Assembly: GCF_001659605.2 (NCBI RefSeq)
Contig: NC_035170.2
Span: forward strand, 7,633,001 to 7,697,000
Length of the DNA: 64,000 nucleotides
Direction: 5' to 3'
Origin: Manihot esculenta
Taxonomy: Eukaryota > Streptophyta > Magnoliopsida > Malpighiales > Euphorbiaceae
How positions within the stretch are numbered: position 1 is the first letter of the stretch; every line of letters begins with the position of its first letter. Position numbers and translations under genes: made by a program. The notes beneath the pieces are model-generated. The model saw only the letters and a list, made by a program, of their open reading frames with translations, ran no database searches and was not told the origin of the DNA. Positions 12,395 through 24,249 of this stretch are shown in pieces.

Positions 12395-13625
12395 GGGCTC
12401 CATGGCAGAAACGGGCGAGTTTTCTCTCCATTTTCGGCTAACGGTGAGTCCATGCTCTCCCATGGTTGTTTTTGTTGGTTTTCCTCCAATCTTTCGAGTT
12501 TTAACAAGTTTTATCTTGGTTTGAAGACATTTGAGCAAAAAGAGCAAGTTTTGAAGCTTGGAGACCCAAGGAGTTAGATTTCTCCCATCTCCGAGTTGGA
12601 TCGTCTTTCCTCTCGATCTTCAAGAGGTAAGCTTAGATCCAACCTTCCTTGTATGTTTTAAATGAGTTTTATGAAAGTTTATGGGGTAGAAATGCATGTT
12701 TAGGTTATTAATGAGTTTATGGGTTCATGTTGAGTTTTTGAGCAATGTGGGTTGTTTATGTATGCTTGATGTGTTATAGTTGGGGTTTAGGATAGTTTGA
12801 AGCCCCTAGGAGCTTATGTATGTGTGTATGCATGTTGTGGAAGTGTTGGTTTTGAGTTGAATGGTTTGGGAGGCAAATGTGCATTGTGGAGGCTGAGTTC
12901 TGCCCTTTGGAAGAACTCAGATTCGGTAGCCGAAGGGACTTTCGGCCGCCAAACCTGCCTGTGGAGGCAAGCCTCTGGCTGCCGAACCCTGCCCCCGAAA
13001 GTGGACTTTCGGCTCTGGAAGGGAGTTTCGGCAGCCGAAGGTGCCGCCGAACATGCATGAGTTTCGTCTCTGGAAGGAACCTTCGGCAGCCAAAAGTGCC
13101 GCCGAAGGTGCATGACTTTCGGCTCTGGAGGGACTTTCGACCGTCGAACCTGCCGCCGAAAGTGCCCTGTTCAGCCTTCCTTTGCATATTTTCTATGATT
13201 GTTTTAAGGTATTTTAGGGGGTTTTTGGGGAGTATTTTAGAGTCATGTTCATGTATGTTTGGTCCCTCATTTGAGTCCACTTGTGTAGGTTCGGACCCGA
13301 GGAACCGAGGACCCCAGCAGTGAGTCAGCTGCTTCAGAGTCTTGTCAGAGCTAGCCTAAGGTGAGTAGAATGACTCTTTATGTTTCAAAGTAAATAATGA
13401 AAGTTTTAGCATGATTCACGCATCATGAATGCCATGAGATATATTAGGGTGCTTGCATTAGAATTCATGAATATATTGCATTGCATATTATGTTGTTGAT
13501 GTGGATGAATGTTGAATGATCCATTAGCCCTCATATGTTATGACACGATATAATGATGATATGATATGGAAGTCCAGGCGTGCCTGCACTATGCCCCTGG
13601 CACTATGTAAGAGAAAGTCCGGGTG

Positions 13626-15943
13626 TGTAACGACCCGAAAATCGGACCGCTACCGGCGCTAGGATCCAGGTCGGCTTAAGGCCGCCGAGACCCGTAGCAA
13701 GCCTAATATGCAACCTGACAACCTGTTTAATCCCATACATGATCAAGAAATACATAAAAATTTAAAACTTTTCTTTCGTTCATACACCAAACTCAACCTG
13801 TGCATGCACTATACATAAACATAATCATAATCATGACCCCTCTTTGGGATCTCATCAATGCCCCAATGGGCAATACATCATACGTTGAGTTGGTTTGCAT
13901 ACTCATCATAAAATATATAAGATCATGTATTAAAAGGGATATCTCATACATAAAGTCAAGCACAACCTCTAATCCTCAAAGTCATTACATGACTAAAACT
14001 GTACTTTTACATAACATTAATACATTTATCATGTCCACACTATCTATTACATACACATGACTTCATTACTCTTATGGATCTCCTGGTCTACCCTGTACCT
14101 GCAATCCTGGAGAAAATGGGAGAGGGGTGAGCTACTAGAGCCCAGTGAGCAGAATAATAAAAACATTTAAATCATATGGATCATGGAATGCGTCACATCA
14201 CAGCTAATCACATCAAGGATGAACTTGTCACCAATAGCCCTCTACATAGTCCAACTGTGCCAGAACGTAGAATGGGTCCTGGTCTTTCCCTTACATAGCA
14301 TAACATAACAATGTCCAACTGTGCCAGAACGTAGAATGGGTCCTGGTCTTTCTCTTACATAGTGCCAGCGAACGTAGAATGGGTCCCACTGGTCTTAAAT
14401 TCCGTACCGTACATATCACATCGTCATATCATAGATCGAGGGCTTTGGGTCATCCAACGTTCATCCACATCAATCAACAATAAAGTATGCAATGCAACAT
14501 ATTCGTGAATTCTAATGCAAACAACCTAGTACATCTCATGGCATTCATGATCCGTGAAACATGCTAAAAAGTCCATTATTTGCTTTAAAACATAATAAGT
14601 TATTCCACTCACCTCTGGGTAGCTCTGACCAGACACTGGAGCAGCTAACTCACTGCTGGGGTCCTCGGTTCCTCGGGTCCGAACCTACACAGGTGGACTC
14701 AAATGAGGGACCAAATTAACAAGAACATAACTCTAAACTACTCCCCAAAAACCCCCTAAAATATCATGAAACAATCATAGAAAAACATGCAAGAGAGGGC
14801 TGGACAGGGCACTTTCGGCGGCAGGTTCGGCGGCCGAAAGTCCCTCCAGAGCCGAAAGTCAGGCAGGTTCGGCGGCACCTTCGGCGGCCGAAACTCCCAG
14901 ACAGAGACGAAACTCATGCATGTTCGACGGCACTTTCGGCGGCCGAAACTCCCAGACAGAGACGAAAGTCCTCTTTTGGGGGCAAGCTTCGGCAGCCGAA
15001 GGCTGCCTCCACAAGCATGTTCGGCGGCCGAAAGTTCCTTCAGCTGTCGAACCTGGTTTCTCCCTTAGTGGCAGAAACTCAGCTCTTCAATGCACAATGC
15101 CTCCAAAACTACCCAATCATGCATAAACCTATTCTACAACATTCCCAAACATGCATAAATAAGCATACAAGTTCCTAGGGGCATCAAACCAACAAAAACC
15201 CCCACTACAACACAACAAGCAACTCACATTGTTCATAAACACATATAAAACCCATAAACCTAACCATGAGTTAAACATGCATTCTACCCCATAGATCTAC
15301 TTAAAACTTGCTTAAAACAGGCAATGAGCTTAAGATCGGCTCTTACCTCGTGGAGATCGAGAGAGAGACGACCTAAACTCGAAAATGGGAGGGGTTAATT
15401 TCCCTTGAACCACAAAGCTCCAAAACTTTGCTCAAAGCTTGAAAATATTCAAAACAAGTAAAAACTCATGAAAATCGAGTAGGATTGGAAGAAAAGAACT
15501 CAAGATCGGTGAGGAACGGCGGAGAACTCACCTTGGCCGGAAATGGGGAAAAAGCTCGCCCGTTTTCGGCTAAGGGACCCTTTTATAGTGGCTGGCCAGG
15601 CCACGTTCGGGGGCCGAACGTGCCTCCGCATGCATGCCATGTTCGAAGGCCGAACTTGAGGTTCGGCGGCCGAACCTGGACTTTCCTCACTTATGCTTTC
15701 GGGGGCCTAAAGGCGCTCCCGAAGGCATGCATGTTCGGCGGCCGAACTTGAGGTTCGGCGGCCGAACCTGAGTTTTCCTCCAAGGTTGTTTTTATGCAAA
15801 AACTCATTTCCATTTTACTTAAAACCATGAAATACCTTAAAACATTGTATGAAAACATGTTTCTACCCTACTAGAGGCTTCCGACATCCGAGATTCCACC
15901 GGACGGTAGGAATTCCGATACCGGAGTCTAGCCGGGTATTACA
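13626..15943 (-). mobile_element. Solo LTR of the Tekay-like family, 2,318 bp, TSD GGGTG
   Basis: Reverse-oriented LTR: the left edge reads TGTAACGACCCGAAAATC and the right edge CTAGCCGGGTATTACA, matching the LTR ends of element B. Perfect 5-bp TSD GGGTG at 13621-13625 and 15944-15948. It sits inside the 5' LTR of element A, dividing the phrase that reads on across the insertion. No internal region remains, so it arose by LTR-LTR recombination after insertion. Confidence 0.93.
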
Positions 15944-16670
15944 GGGTGTGGCCTGCACTACGCCCCCGGCACGATTGGATATGTATGATATGATATGGAA
16001 GTCTAGGTGTGCCTACACTATGCCCCTGGCATGATTGGACTGTGTAGAGGGCTAAATGGTGACAAGTTCATCCTTGATGTGATTTGTCTGTGATGTGATG
16101 CATTCCATGAAAGCATGAATTTTAAATATAATGTTTTATTATTCTGCTCACTGGGCTTTAGTAGCTCACCCCGTTCCCATCATCCCCAGGTTTGCAGGTA
16201 CGGGATAGATCAGGAAGTAATCAAGAGTAAAGTGACGTGTTATGTAATAGCTAGATGTGGACATGAAAATGATGTAATGTAAAGTATAGTTCAGTAATGT
16301 AATGTATTGATGTTTATTGAGGTTTATAGTTGTGCTTGACCCTAGTATGTTGGTTAATCTCTTTGTACATAGTCTGTAAAATGTTTTATTATTGTTTATG
16401 TAAACCAAACTTATTATATGTTATGTTACCCCATTGGAGTATTGATGAGGACTCTAGTGTGGGGTTGATGGTTATGCGTATGAGTTGTGCATGCACAGGT
16501 TAAGTTTGGTAAATGAATGTGAAAGTTCAAAATTTTTATGTATATGTTGACCATGTATGGGATTAAACAGGTATACAGGATGTATGTTAGGCTTGCTACG
16601 GGTCCCGGCGGCCTTAAACCGATCTGGATCCTAGCGCCGGTAGCGGTCTGATTTTCGGGTCGTTACAGAT

Positions 16671-16683
16671 TGGTATCAGAGCC
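16671..16683 (+). other. Primer binding site, initiator tRNA-Met type (element A)
   Basis: TGGTATCAGAGCC, complementary to the 3' end of plant initiator tRNA-Met, begins three bases after the LTR end (TTACA|GAT). This is the usual primer site of Tekay-type chromoviruses. Confidence 0.88.
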
Positions 16684-16930
16684 CTAGGTTTATATGGTCG
16701 GACGTATAGTGTGTCGGGCTCGTAGATGTTCTAGAAGGTCAAGCACAATAGGAAAATCATGTCCACTAGGATAGGATGTAGAGTCCTGTCTTGAATGATG
16801 ATGTGAAATGCCATGATTATATGCATGTGCATTAATGATATGTGATGTATGTGATGCGGGTTCATGTGTTTCCACATAAACCATTTGATGCTAATGTTTT
16901 ATGTGATGTGTGCTGTTTTTAGTAAGCAAG

Positions 16931-19900
16931 ATGAGAGGAACTCGTCAATCTGCACGATTGACTGGAGTACCACCTCAGGACGAGGGCACGGATGCCCGTC
17001 CTCCTGCATTGCCTAGGGCAATGTCTTGCAGGTCTAGCAGGGAGAGAACATCAAGGGATCCTAGAAGGTCTTTTGATGTGAGCAGAAGAGGAACAGTTCA
17101 AGGTGGAATGTCAGAAGATGTGGGGGATGATATGGATGTGGATCAGAGGAGGGATGGCAGTCTTGGAGTGAGTATGTCTGAAGAGGGTATGGGAGAGTCT
17201 CAAGGAGGCACTCAGGCCTCGGGATTTGTTCAGCCACCCCAGTACCCACCTTTTTCACAGAATCCCAGGTATTTGATGGGAGGTACCTCGGATTACCCCA
17301 GCTTTAACCCTTATAACTCTCATATGCCATACCCACCTTTCTACCCACCATACCCACAGTATCCTATGTACCCACCCCCATCTTTCTACCCAGGTACAGC
17401 AAACCCTAACCCGGGGGATGCTGCACCTCCTCCACCACCAGCAGAACCCATGGTTTCAGAAACCCAAGTACCTAAACCTAGCTCATCTAGAGGGAGCAAG
17501 GTCAAGATGACCGATTACATGAAGCTGGGTGCTCCCCAGTATGAAACTGGTGATGACCCGTTTGAGTACCTTGGGAGGGTCAAGATGATTATAGATGAGA
17601 TAAGAGCTGATGACTGTAGAGCCATTCAGATGGCTGGGTTCACACTGAAGTGTAAGAAGGCCTGAGAGTGGTTTAAAAACTATGTGAACCCGAGATTGGA
17701 TAGCCTATCATGGGAAGAGTTTGCTAATGAGTTTGTTGGATGGGCTTTCCCTGACAGTTCAAGGGAGTTAAAGATGATTGAATTTGAGCAGTTGAGGCAA
17801 ATAGAGGAGATGAGTGTGGATGAGTACACGGATAGGTTCTTGGAGCTGTTGCCGTTTGCTGGGCAGAATCTTGACACAGATCAGAAGAAGTCTAGGAGGT
17901 ATATCATGAGGCTTTATTCCAGGTATTCCTCCTTGATCCAATCAGCAGAGAGAGAGAGTTTCCATGCCATAGTGGATATGGCCCGGAGGATAGAGGCTAG
18001 TGCAATAATCGAGGGAAAAGTTAAGCAGTCAGTGGCACAGTCTTTCGGTTCCAAAACCCCCGGCGGGGGAAGGTTCGACTCCTCTTCTCTGAATACAGCA
18101 GCTTCAAGTGAAAAGAAAAAGTGGGACAGAGGCCCCAGGAAGTCTAAGAAGAACAAGTTCTGGAACAAGATCAAGTCAGGTTTGGGATTAGGAAGTGGCT
18201 CGAGCTCAGGTGCAGATAATGCAGTATGCATGAAGTGTGGAAGCCGCACAAGCGAGTATGTCGGTTTGGGATGACAGCCTGCTTCAAATGTGGGCAGGAG
18301 GGACACATGGCACGGGAGTGTCCTAGAGCAGCTTTTGTGGCACAGTCCCAGCAGACAGCTTCTGGTAGTGTGGCTCAGCCAGTAGCTCCAGCCGCGACTC
18401 AGGCCAGTGGCAGAGGTAGAGGGAGAGGGACAGCCTCTTCTTCAGTGGGTTTCAAGGGTGAAGGTCCATCAGCTCCAGCACGGATCTTCACCATGACTCA
18501 GCAGGAGGCCAACACATCTAATACCGTGGTGTCAAGTAATCTCATCATTGGTTGTTCAAATGTTTATGCCTTAATGGACCCTGGTGCATCTCATTCTTTC
18601 ATTGCTCCGAGGGCCGTCGAGAGGTTGGGTTTGATGGTCTCTGGGTTAGAGTGTCCCCTATGGGTCAGTGGACCCAAGTGTGACCCGTCAGTGGCAGAGT
18701 CAGTCTGCCAGTGTAGTCCAGTTTTTGTTGAGGAAAGATGCCTTTCAGCTAACCTTGTGGTTCTAGATTTGACAGATTTTGACGTCATTCTAGGGATGGA
18801 TTGGCTATCTACCCATAGTGCTACCTTGGACTGCAGAGACAAGATAGTCAGGTTCAGAGGACAGGATGGGTCAGAGGTTGTCTTCAGAGGAGACAGGAGG
18901 GGTACACCTAGAGGTCTGATATCAGCCCTACAGGCTCATAGGCTGCTCAGGAGGGGTTGTTAGGGTTTTCTAGCTCATGTGAGAGAGCTGGATAGTCATG
19001 TCAGGAGCCCGCCTCAGTGCCCGTGGTCAGAGAGTTTTTAGATGTCTTCCCAGATGAGTTGCCAGGTTTACCACCTGCTAGGGAGATAGAGTTCGAAATA
19101 GAGTTGATGCCTGGAACCAGACCGATCTCTATCCCTCCCTACAGGATGGCACCAGCAGAATTGAAAGAGCTTAAGGAGCAGTTGCAAGAGCTGGTAGATA
19201 AGGGCTTCATCCGACCGTGTACCTCACCTTGGGGTGCTCCAGTGCTGTTCGTGAGAAAGAAAGATGGATCCCTTAGACTTTGTATCGACTACAGGCAGTT
19301 GAACAAAGTCACTACCAAGAATAAGTACCCGTTGCCAAGGATCGACGATCTATTCGACCAGCTAGCAGGAGCAGGTTATTTCTCCAAGATAGATCTGAGA
19401 TCCGGGTATCATCAGCTGAGGATAAGAGAAGAGGATGTACTGAAGACGGCGTTCAGAACCAGATATGGGCACTATGAGTTCCTTGTGATGCCGTTCGGGT
19501 TAACCAATGCCCTTGCAGCATTCATGGATCTCATGAACAGAGTGTTTAGCCAGTACCTGGATCACTTTGTTATTGTCTTCATAGATGATATCTTGGTGTA
19601 TTCCAGGGATGCAGAGGAGTATGCCCATCATCTGAGGTTAGTTCTGCAGACCTTGAGGGAACATGGCTTGTATGCCAAGTTCTCCAAGTGTGAGTTCTGG
19701 CTGAGGAGCATTTCATTCTTGGGGCATGTTGTGTCAGAAAATGGAATAGAGGTGGACCCCAAGAAGGTGGAAGCCGTAGCTAATTGGCCTAGGCCCACTA
19801 CAGTGACAGAGATCAAGAGCTTCTTGGGTTTGGCAGGTTACTACAGGAGGTTCGTTCAGGACTTCTCTAAGATTGCAGCTCCCATGACCAGATTGACTAA

Positions 19901-21920
19901 GAAGAACCAGAGGTTTCTGTGGACTGACCAGTGTGAAGAGAGCTTTGAAGAGCTAAAGAAGAGGTTGACGTCGGCACCGGTGTTAGCTCTGCCAACTAGT
20001 AATGAAGACTTCACAGTGTATTGTGATGCGTCCCGTGTGGGACTGGGTTGTGTACTGATGCAGAATGAAAGGGTAATTGCTTATGCTTCTAGGCAGCTGA
20101 AGAAGCACGAGTTGAATTACCCTACACACGACCTAGAGATGGCAGCGGTGATCTTTGCACTCAAGATGTGGAGGCATTACCTTTATAGGGTTAAATGTGA
20201 GATCTTCACAGATCATAAGAGCCTGCAGTACATCTTGAGTCAGAGAGAGTTGAATCTGAGGCAAAGGAGATGGGTAGAACTGCTTAGTGACTATGATTGC
20301 AAGATTCAGTACCATCCGGGTAAGGCGAATGTTGTGGCAGACGCCCTAAGCCGGAAATCACTTGGCAGTTTGTCTCATATTTCAGCAGAGAGAAGACCTG
20401 TGGTGAGGCAGTTCTTCGAACTCATTAATGAAGGTTTGCAGTTGGAGTTGTCTGGTACAGGTGCTTTGATAGCCCAGATGAGAGTAACACCTATGTTTAT
20501 GGAGAAGGTGGCTCAGAAACAGCATGAGGACCCCGAGTTAGTGAAGATTGCCAGGACTATTCAGTCAGGCAAGAATGAAGAGTTCAGATTTGATAGCAAA
20601 GGGATCCTCCGCTATGGGAATAGATTATGTGTACCAGATGACGTGGGTCTAAAGGGAGACATTATGAGAGAAGCTCATAATGCTAGATACAGTGTTCACC
20701 CTGGAGCCACTAAAATGTATCAAGATCTGAAAAGAGTTTATTGGTGGCCAGCTATGAAGAGAGAAGTGGCACAGTTTGTGTCAGCCTGCGAAACATGTCA
20801 GAGGGTGAAGCTGGAACATCAGAAGCCGGCTGGAATGCTCAATCCACTACCTATTCCAGAGTGGAAATGGGAGAATATAGCTATGGACTTTGTAGTGGGG
20901 TTACCGGCAACGTCCAACAGATTGGACTCCATATGGGTGATTGTGGACAGACTGACCAAATCTGCTCACTTCATCCCTGTCAGGAGTGGCTATTCTGTGG
21001 ACAAGTTGGAGCAGGTGTATGTAGATGAGGTTGTCAGGTTGCATGGGGTTCCTGTTTCAATAGTGTCTGATAGAGGACCCCAGTTCACCTCCAGATTTTG
21101 GCGGAGTCTGCAGAATGCCATGGGTACCAGGTTGGATTTTAGCACTGCTTTCCATCCACAGACTGACGGACAGTCAGAGAGGACCATCCAGACAATAGAG
21201 GATATGCTCAGAATTTGTGTGCTGGATTTTGGCGGTTCTTGGAGGCAGCATCTACCTTTGGTGGAGTTTGCCTACAATAACAGCCATCATGCTAGTATAT
21301 GGATGGCTCCATATGAAGCTTTGTATGGAAGGAAGTGCAGGTCGCCTATCTATTGGGAAGAAGTTGGAGAAAGGGCCTTGGCAGGGCCTGAGCTAGTAGA
21401 GATCACCAACAGAGTGGTACCCATAATCAGAGAAAGGATCAAGACTGCTGCGAGTAGATAAAAGAGTTATGCAGATATCCGCAGAAGGCAAGTAGAGTTT
21501 CAGAAGGGGGATTTGGTATTGCTCAAGGTGTCTCCTATGAAAGGGGTGATTCGGTTCGGGAAGAAAGGTAAGCTAGCTCCACAGTACATCGGACCCTTTG
21601 AAATCTTGCAAAAGATTGGGAATGTATCGTACAAGTTGGACTTACCTGTTTCAATGGAGAGAATCCATCCGGTTTTCCATGTTTCCATGTTGAGGAAATT
21701 TGTGTCAGATCCGAGCAAGGTTCTTAGTGAGCCTGATGTAGAGATCCAAGAATATCTCACCTATGTTGAGCAGCCAGTACGGATTCTAGACACCCAAATC
21801 AGAAAGCTAAGAAACAAGGAAATCCCGATGGTGAAAGTCCTTTGGAATCACCACAACATCGAGGAGTGTACCTGGAAGACACGGGAGTCCATGCTCCAGC
21901 AATATCCGCATCTCTTATAA
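16931..21920 (+). pseudogene. Degenerate gag-pol of element A
   Basis: Starts at MRGTRQSARL, the same start as in element B. In order: a proline/tyrosine-rich gag ([12 protein letters not shown] near 17340), a CCHC zinc knuckle ([15 protein letters not shown] at about 18280), aspartic protease ([11 protein letters not shown] near 18570), reverse transcriptase (FIDDILVYS near 19580), RNase H ([10 protein letters not shown] near 20020), integrase with HHCC zinc motif (HPGATKMY to CETCQRVK, 20700-20810) and D,D,E core ([22 protein letters not shown]), then a chromodomain-like tail ending QQYPHLL at 21920. Lesions: TGA at 17663-17665, a one-base deletion near 18240 in the knuckle region, TAG at 18961, a one-base loss near 19010 and TAA at about 21459. 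Inactive. Confidence 0.9.
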
Positions 21921-21981
21921 GGTGAGTTTTATGTGCTTTGTATGTATGTTCATGTTTTATGCTATGCATGTGTTGTTTGGT

Positions 21982-22018
21982 GAACATTCGGGGACGAATG
22001 TTCTTAAGGGAGGAAGAA
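21982..22018 (+). promoter_or_regulatory. Stem-loop plus polypurine tract of element A
   Basis: A perfect 9-bp stem (GAACATTCG / CGAATGTTC) with loop GGGA occupies 21982-22003, followed by the purine tract AAGGGAGGAAGAA that primes plus-strand DNA synthesis and ends at the 3' LTR start (TG at 22019). The stem-loop is repeated in element B and, with changed bases, in the remnant at 32205. Confidence 0.75.
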
Positions 22019-23573
22019 TGTAATACCCGGCTACACTCCGGTATCGGAATTCCTACCGTCTGGTGGAATCTCGGATGTCGGAAACCTCTAGAAGGGTAAA
22101 ATCATGTTTTTATAAAATGTTTTAATGTATTTTATGATTTTAAGTAAGAAAGAAGCTGAGTTTTGAATAAAAAAGACCATGGAGACATTTCCAGGTTCGG
22201 CCGCCGAACATGGGATAGTTTAGGGGGGCAAGTTAGGCTTCCGAATGTGGCTCAGGTTCGGCCGCCGAACCTCATGTTCGGCCGCCGAACTTGCATGAGT
22301 TTTGGAGGCACTTTAGGCACCCGAAGGTGGTCTGGCCAACCCCTATAAAAGGGCTCCATGGCAGAAACGGGCGAGTTTTCTCCCCATTTTCGGCCAACGG
22401 TGAGTCCATGCTCTTCCATGATTGTTTTTGTTGGTTTTCCTCCAATCTTTCGAGTTTTAACAAGTTTTATCTTGGTTTGAAGACATTTGAGCAAAAAGAG
22501 CAAGTTTTGAAGCTTGGAGACCCAAGGAGTTAGATTTCTCCCATCTCCGAGTTGGATCGTCTTTCCTCTCGATCTTCAAGAGGTAAGCTTAGATCCAACC
22601 TTCCTTGTATGTTTTAAACGAGTTTTATGAAAGTTTATGGGGTAGAAATGCATGTTTAGGTTATTAATGAGTTTATGGGTTCATGTTGAGTTTTTTAGCA
22701 ATGTGGGTTGTTTATGTATGCTTGATGTGTTGTAGTTGGGGTTTAGGATAGTTTGAAGCCCCTAGGAGCTTATGTATGTGTGTATGCATGTTGTGGAAGT
22801 GTTAGTTTTGAGTTGAATGGTTTGGGAGGCAAATGTGCATTGTGGAGGCTGAGTTCTGCCCTTTGGAAGAACTCAGGTTCAGCAGCCGAAGGGACTTTCA
22901 GCCACCGAACCTGCCTGTGGAGGCAAGCCTCTGGCTGCCGAACCCTACCCCCGAAAGTGGACTTTCGGCTCTGGAAGGGAGTTTCGGCAGCCGAAGGTGC
23001 CCCCGAATATGCATGAGTTTCGTCTCTGGAAGGAACCTTCGGCAGCCGAAAGTACCGCCGAAGGTGCATGACTTTCGGCTCTAGAGGGACTTTCGGCCGC
23101 CGAACCTGCCGCCGAAAGTGCCCTGTTCAGCCTTCCTTTGCATGTTTTCTATGATTGTTTTAAGGTGTTTTAGGGGGTTTTTGGAGAGTATTTTAGAGTC
23201 ATGTTCATGTATGTTTAGTCCCTCATTTGAGTCCACCTGTGTAGGTTCGGACCCGAGGAACCGAAGACCCCAGCAGTGAGTCAGCTGCTTCAGAGTCTTG
23301 TCAGAGCTAGCCTAAGGTGAGTAGAATGACTCTTTATGTTTCAAAGTAAATAATGAAAGTTTTAGCATGATTCACGCATCATGAATGCCCTGAGATATAT
23401 TAGGGTGCTTGCATTAGAATTCACGAATATGTTGCATTGCATATTATGTTGTTGATGTGGATGAATGTTGAATGATCCATTAGCCCTCATATGTTATGAC
23501 ACGATATAACGATGATATGATATGGAAGTCCAGGCATGCCTGCACTACGCCCCTGGCACTATGTAAGAGAAAG
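22019..23573 (+). repeat. Truncated 3' LTR of element A
   Basis: Aligns with 12043-13618 from TGTAATACCCGG through GTAAGAGAAAG. Beyond 23573 the match stops and Tat-type gag sequence begins; about 0.75 kb of LTR end is missing. The breakpoint corresponds to LTR sequence only a few bases from the site at which the 5' copy was invaded by the solo LTR at 13626. Confidence 0.88.
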
Positions 23574-24060
23574 GAAGTTGGTACCGGCTGCTTAAAGGTG
23601 CCAGGAAGGATGGGAAGAGGACAAAAGGACAGGCAAAAAACAAAGTCAAAAGCCGAAGAAGCAAAGCTATGAAAGAGACCACAAAAGTTACCTAGTCTCC
23701 CGAGAAAGGAATGGTCGAGGTAAGTATAAGAAATAGACCCCATTGAATGACTCATGAACACATATTTTAATGTGGATTAGGAAAAATGATAAGAACATTA
23801 GGTGGCCTCTCAAACTCAATCCTAAGAAAGCCGGTGAAGCAAGATAGGACCAGATACTAGCATTTTCATGAAGACCACGGATATGTAATGGAGGAGTGTC
23901 TACAATTGAAAGACGAGATCAAGAGGTTCATAGAGAATGGCACACTCGGAAGTTCATCAGAAAGAGTAGAAAAGATAAGAGGCTAGAGCCCGAGCTAACA
24001 ATTCCCGAAACCACTCCTGACAGTGAACCTGTGAGGGTTACTCATGTGATTGCAAGAGGA
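23574..24060 (+). pseudogene. Tat-type Ty3 gag fragment
   Basis: Translating around 23840-23960 gives FHEDHGYVMEECLQLKDEI and KRFIENGTL, the gag motif typical of plant Tat elements (FH..HGH.TEEC..LK..IE.LI..G.L). Stops and shifts show it is dead. It is most simply the downstream part of the element whose LTR and gag start are at 11176-12042, separated by element A and by a deletion that also removed the end of its 3' LTR. Confidence 0.65.
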
Positions 24061-24249
24061 CCGAGATGTTACTAAGGGTGATAATAAGGAGAATGTCACA
24101 GATTTTCAGCTCTTAGGTCAAACTCTGAGTTTTGAAATTAGTCAAGTCAGAGGACCAAGTCTTTTATTTTATCCTTAGAAAATGTTTGTGATGTTATAAA
24201 ACTAAAATGCATTCTTCAAGCTTCTTTTTTAATAGAAAAATCAGAAACA

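Larger units (their letters stand above)
12043..16667 (+). repeat. 5' LTR of element A, split by nested solo LTR
   Basis: LTR sequence runs 12043-13625 and 15949-16667. The beginning aligns with 22019-23573 at high identity; the 5' copy has an extra 20-base TTCGGCCG repeat unit near 12220-12245 that the 3' copy lacks. It includes two clusters of palindromic TTCGGCCGCCGAA-like motifs, one just upstream of the TATA box and one around 12900-13170. Confidence 0.85.
12043..23573 (+). mobile_element. Tekay-like chromovirus, element A (degenerate, 3' LTR truncated)
   Basis: Order on the plus strand: 5' LTR 12043-16667 (about 2.3 kb once a nested 2,318-bp solo LTR and its TSD are removed), primer binding site 16671-16683, gag-pol 16931-21920, stem-loop and polypurine tract 21982-22018, truncated 3' LTR 22019-23573. 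The LTR starts TGTAATACCCGG and ends GGTCGTTACA. Long LTRs, initiator-tRNA-Met primer site and a C-terminal chromodomain-like tail place it in the Tekay/Del group of Ty3 chromoviruses. The pol frame has several stops and frameshifts, so it cannot move by itself. The 3' LTR breaks off at 23573 and joins a Tat gag fragment, so no TSD can be checked. Confidence 0.88.

Noticed and set aside
12774..13323. Overlapping open frames of 80-168 codons on both strands with peptides such as FGGRFGGRKSLQSRKS; similar sets at 14787-15126, 15485-15751, 22163-23084, 28226-28933, 40006-40311, 40619-41046, 47589-47915 and 48223-48548.
   Set aside because: They arise from the TTCGGCGGCCGAA palindromes of the Tekay-family LTR, are open in several frames at once and recur wherever the LTR occurs. 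They are not genes.
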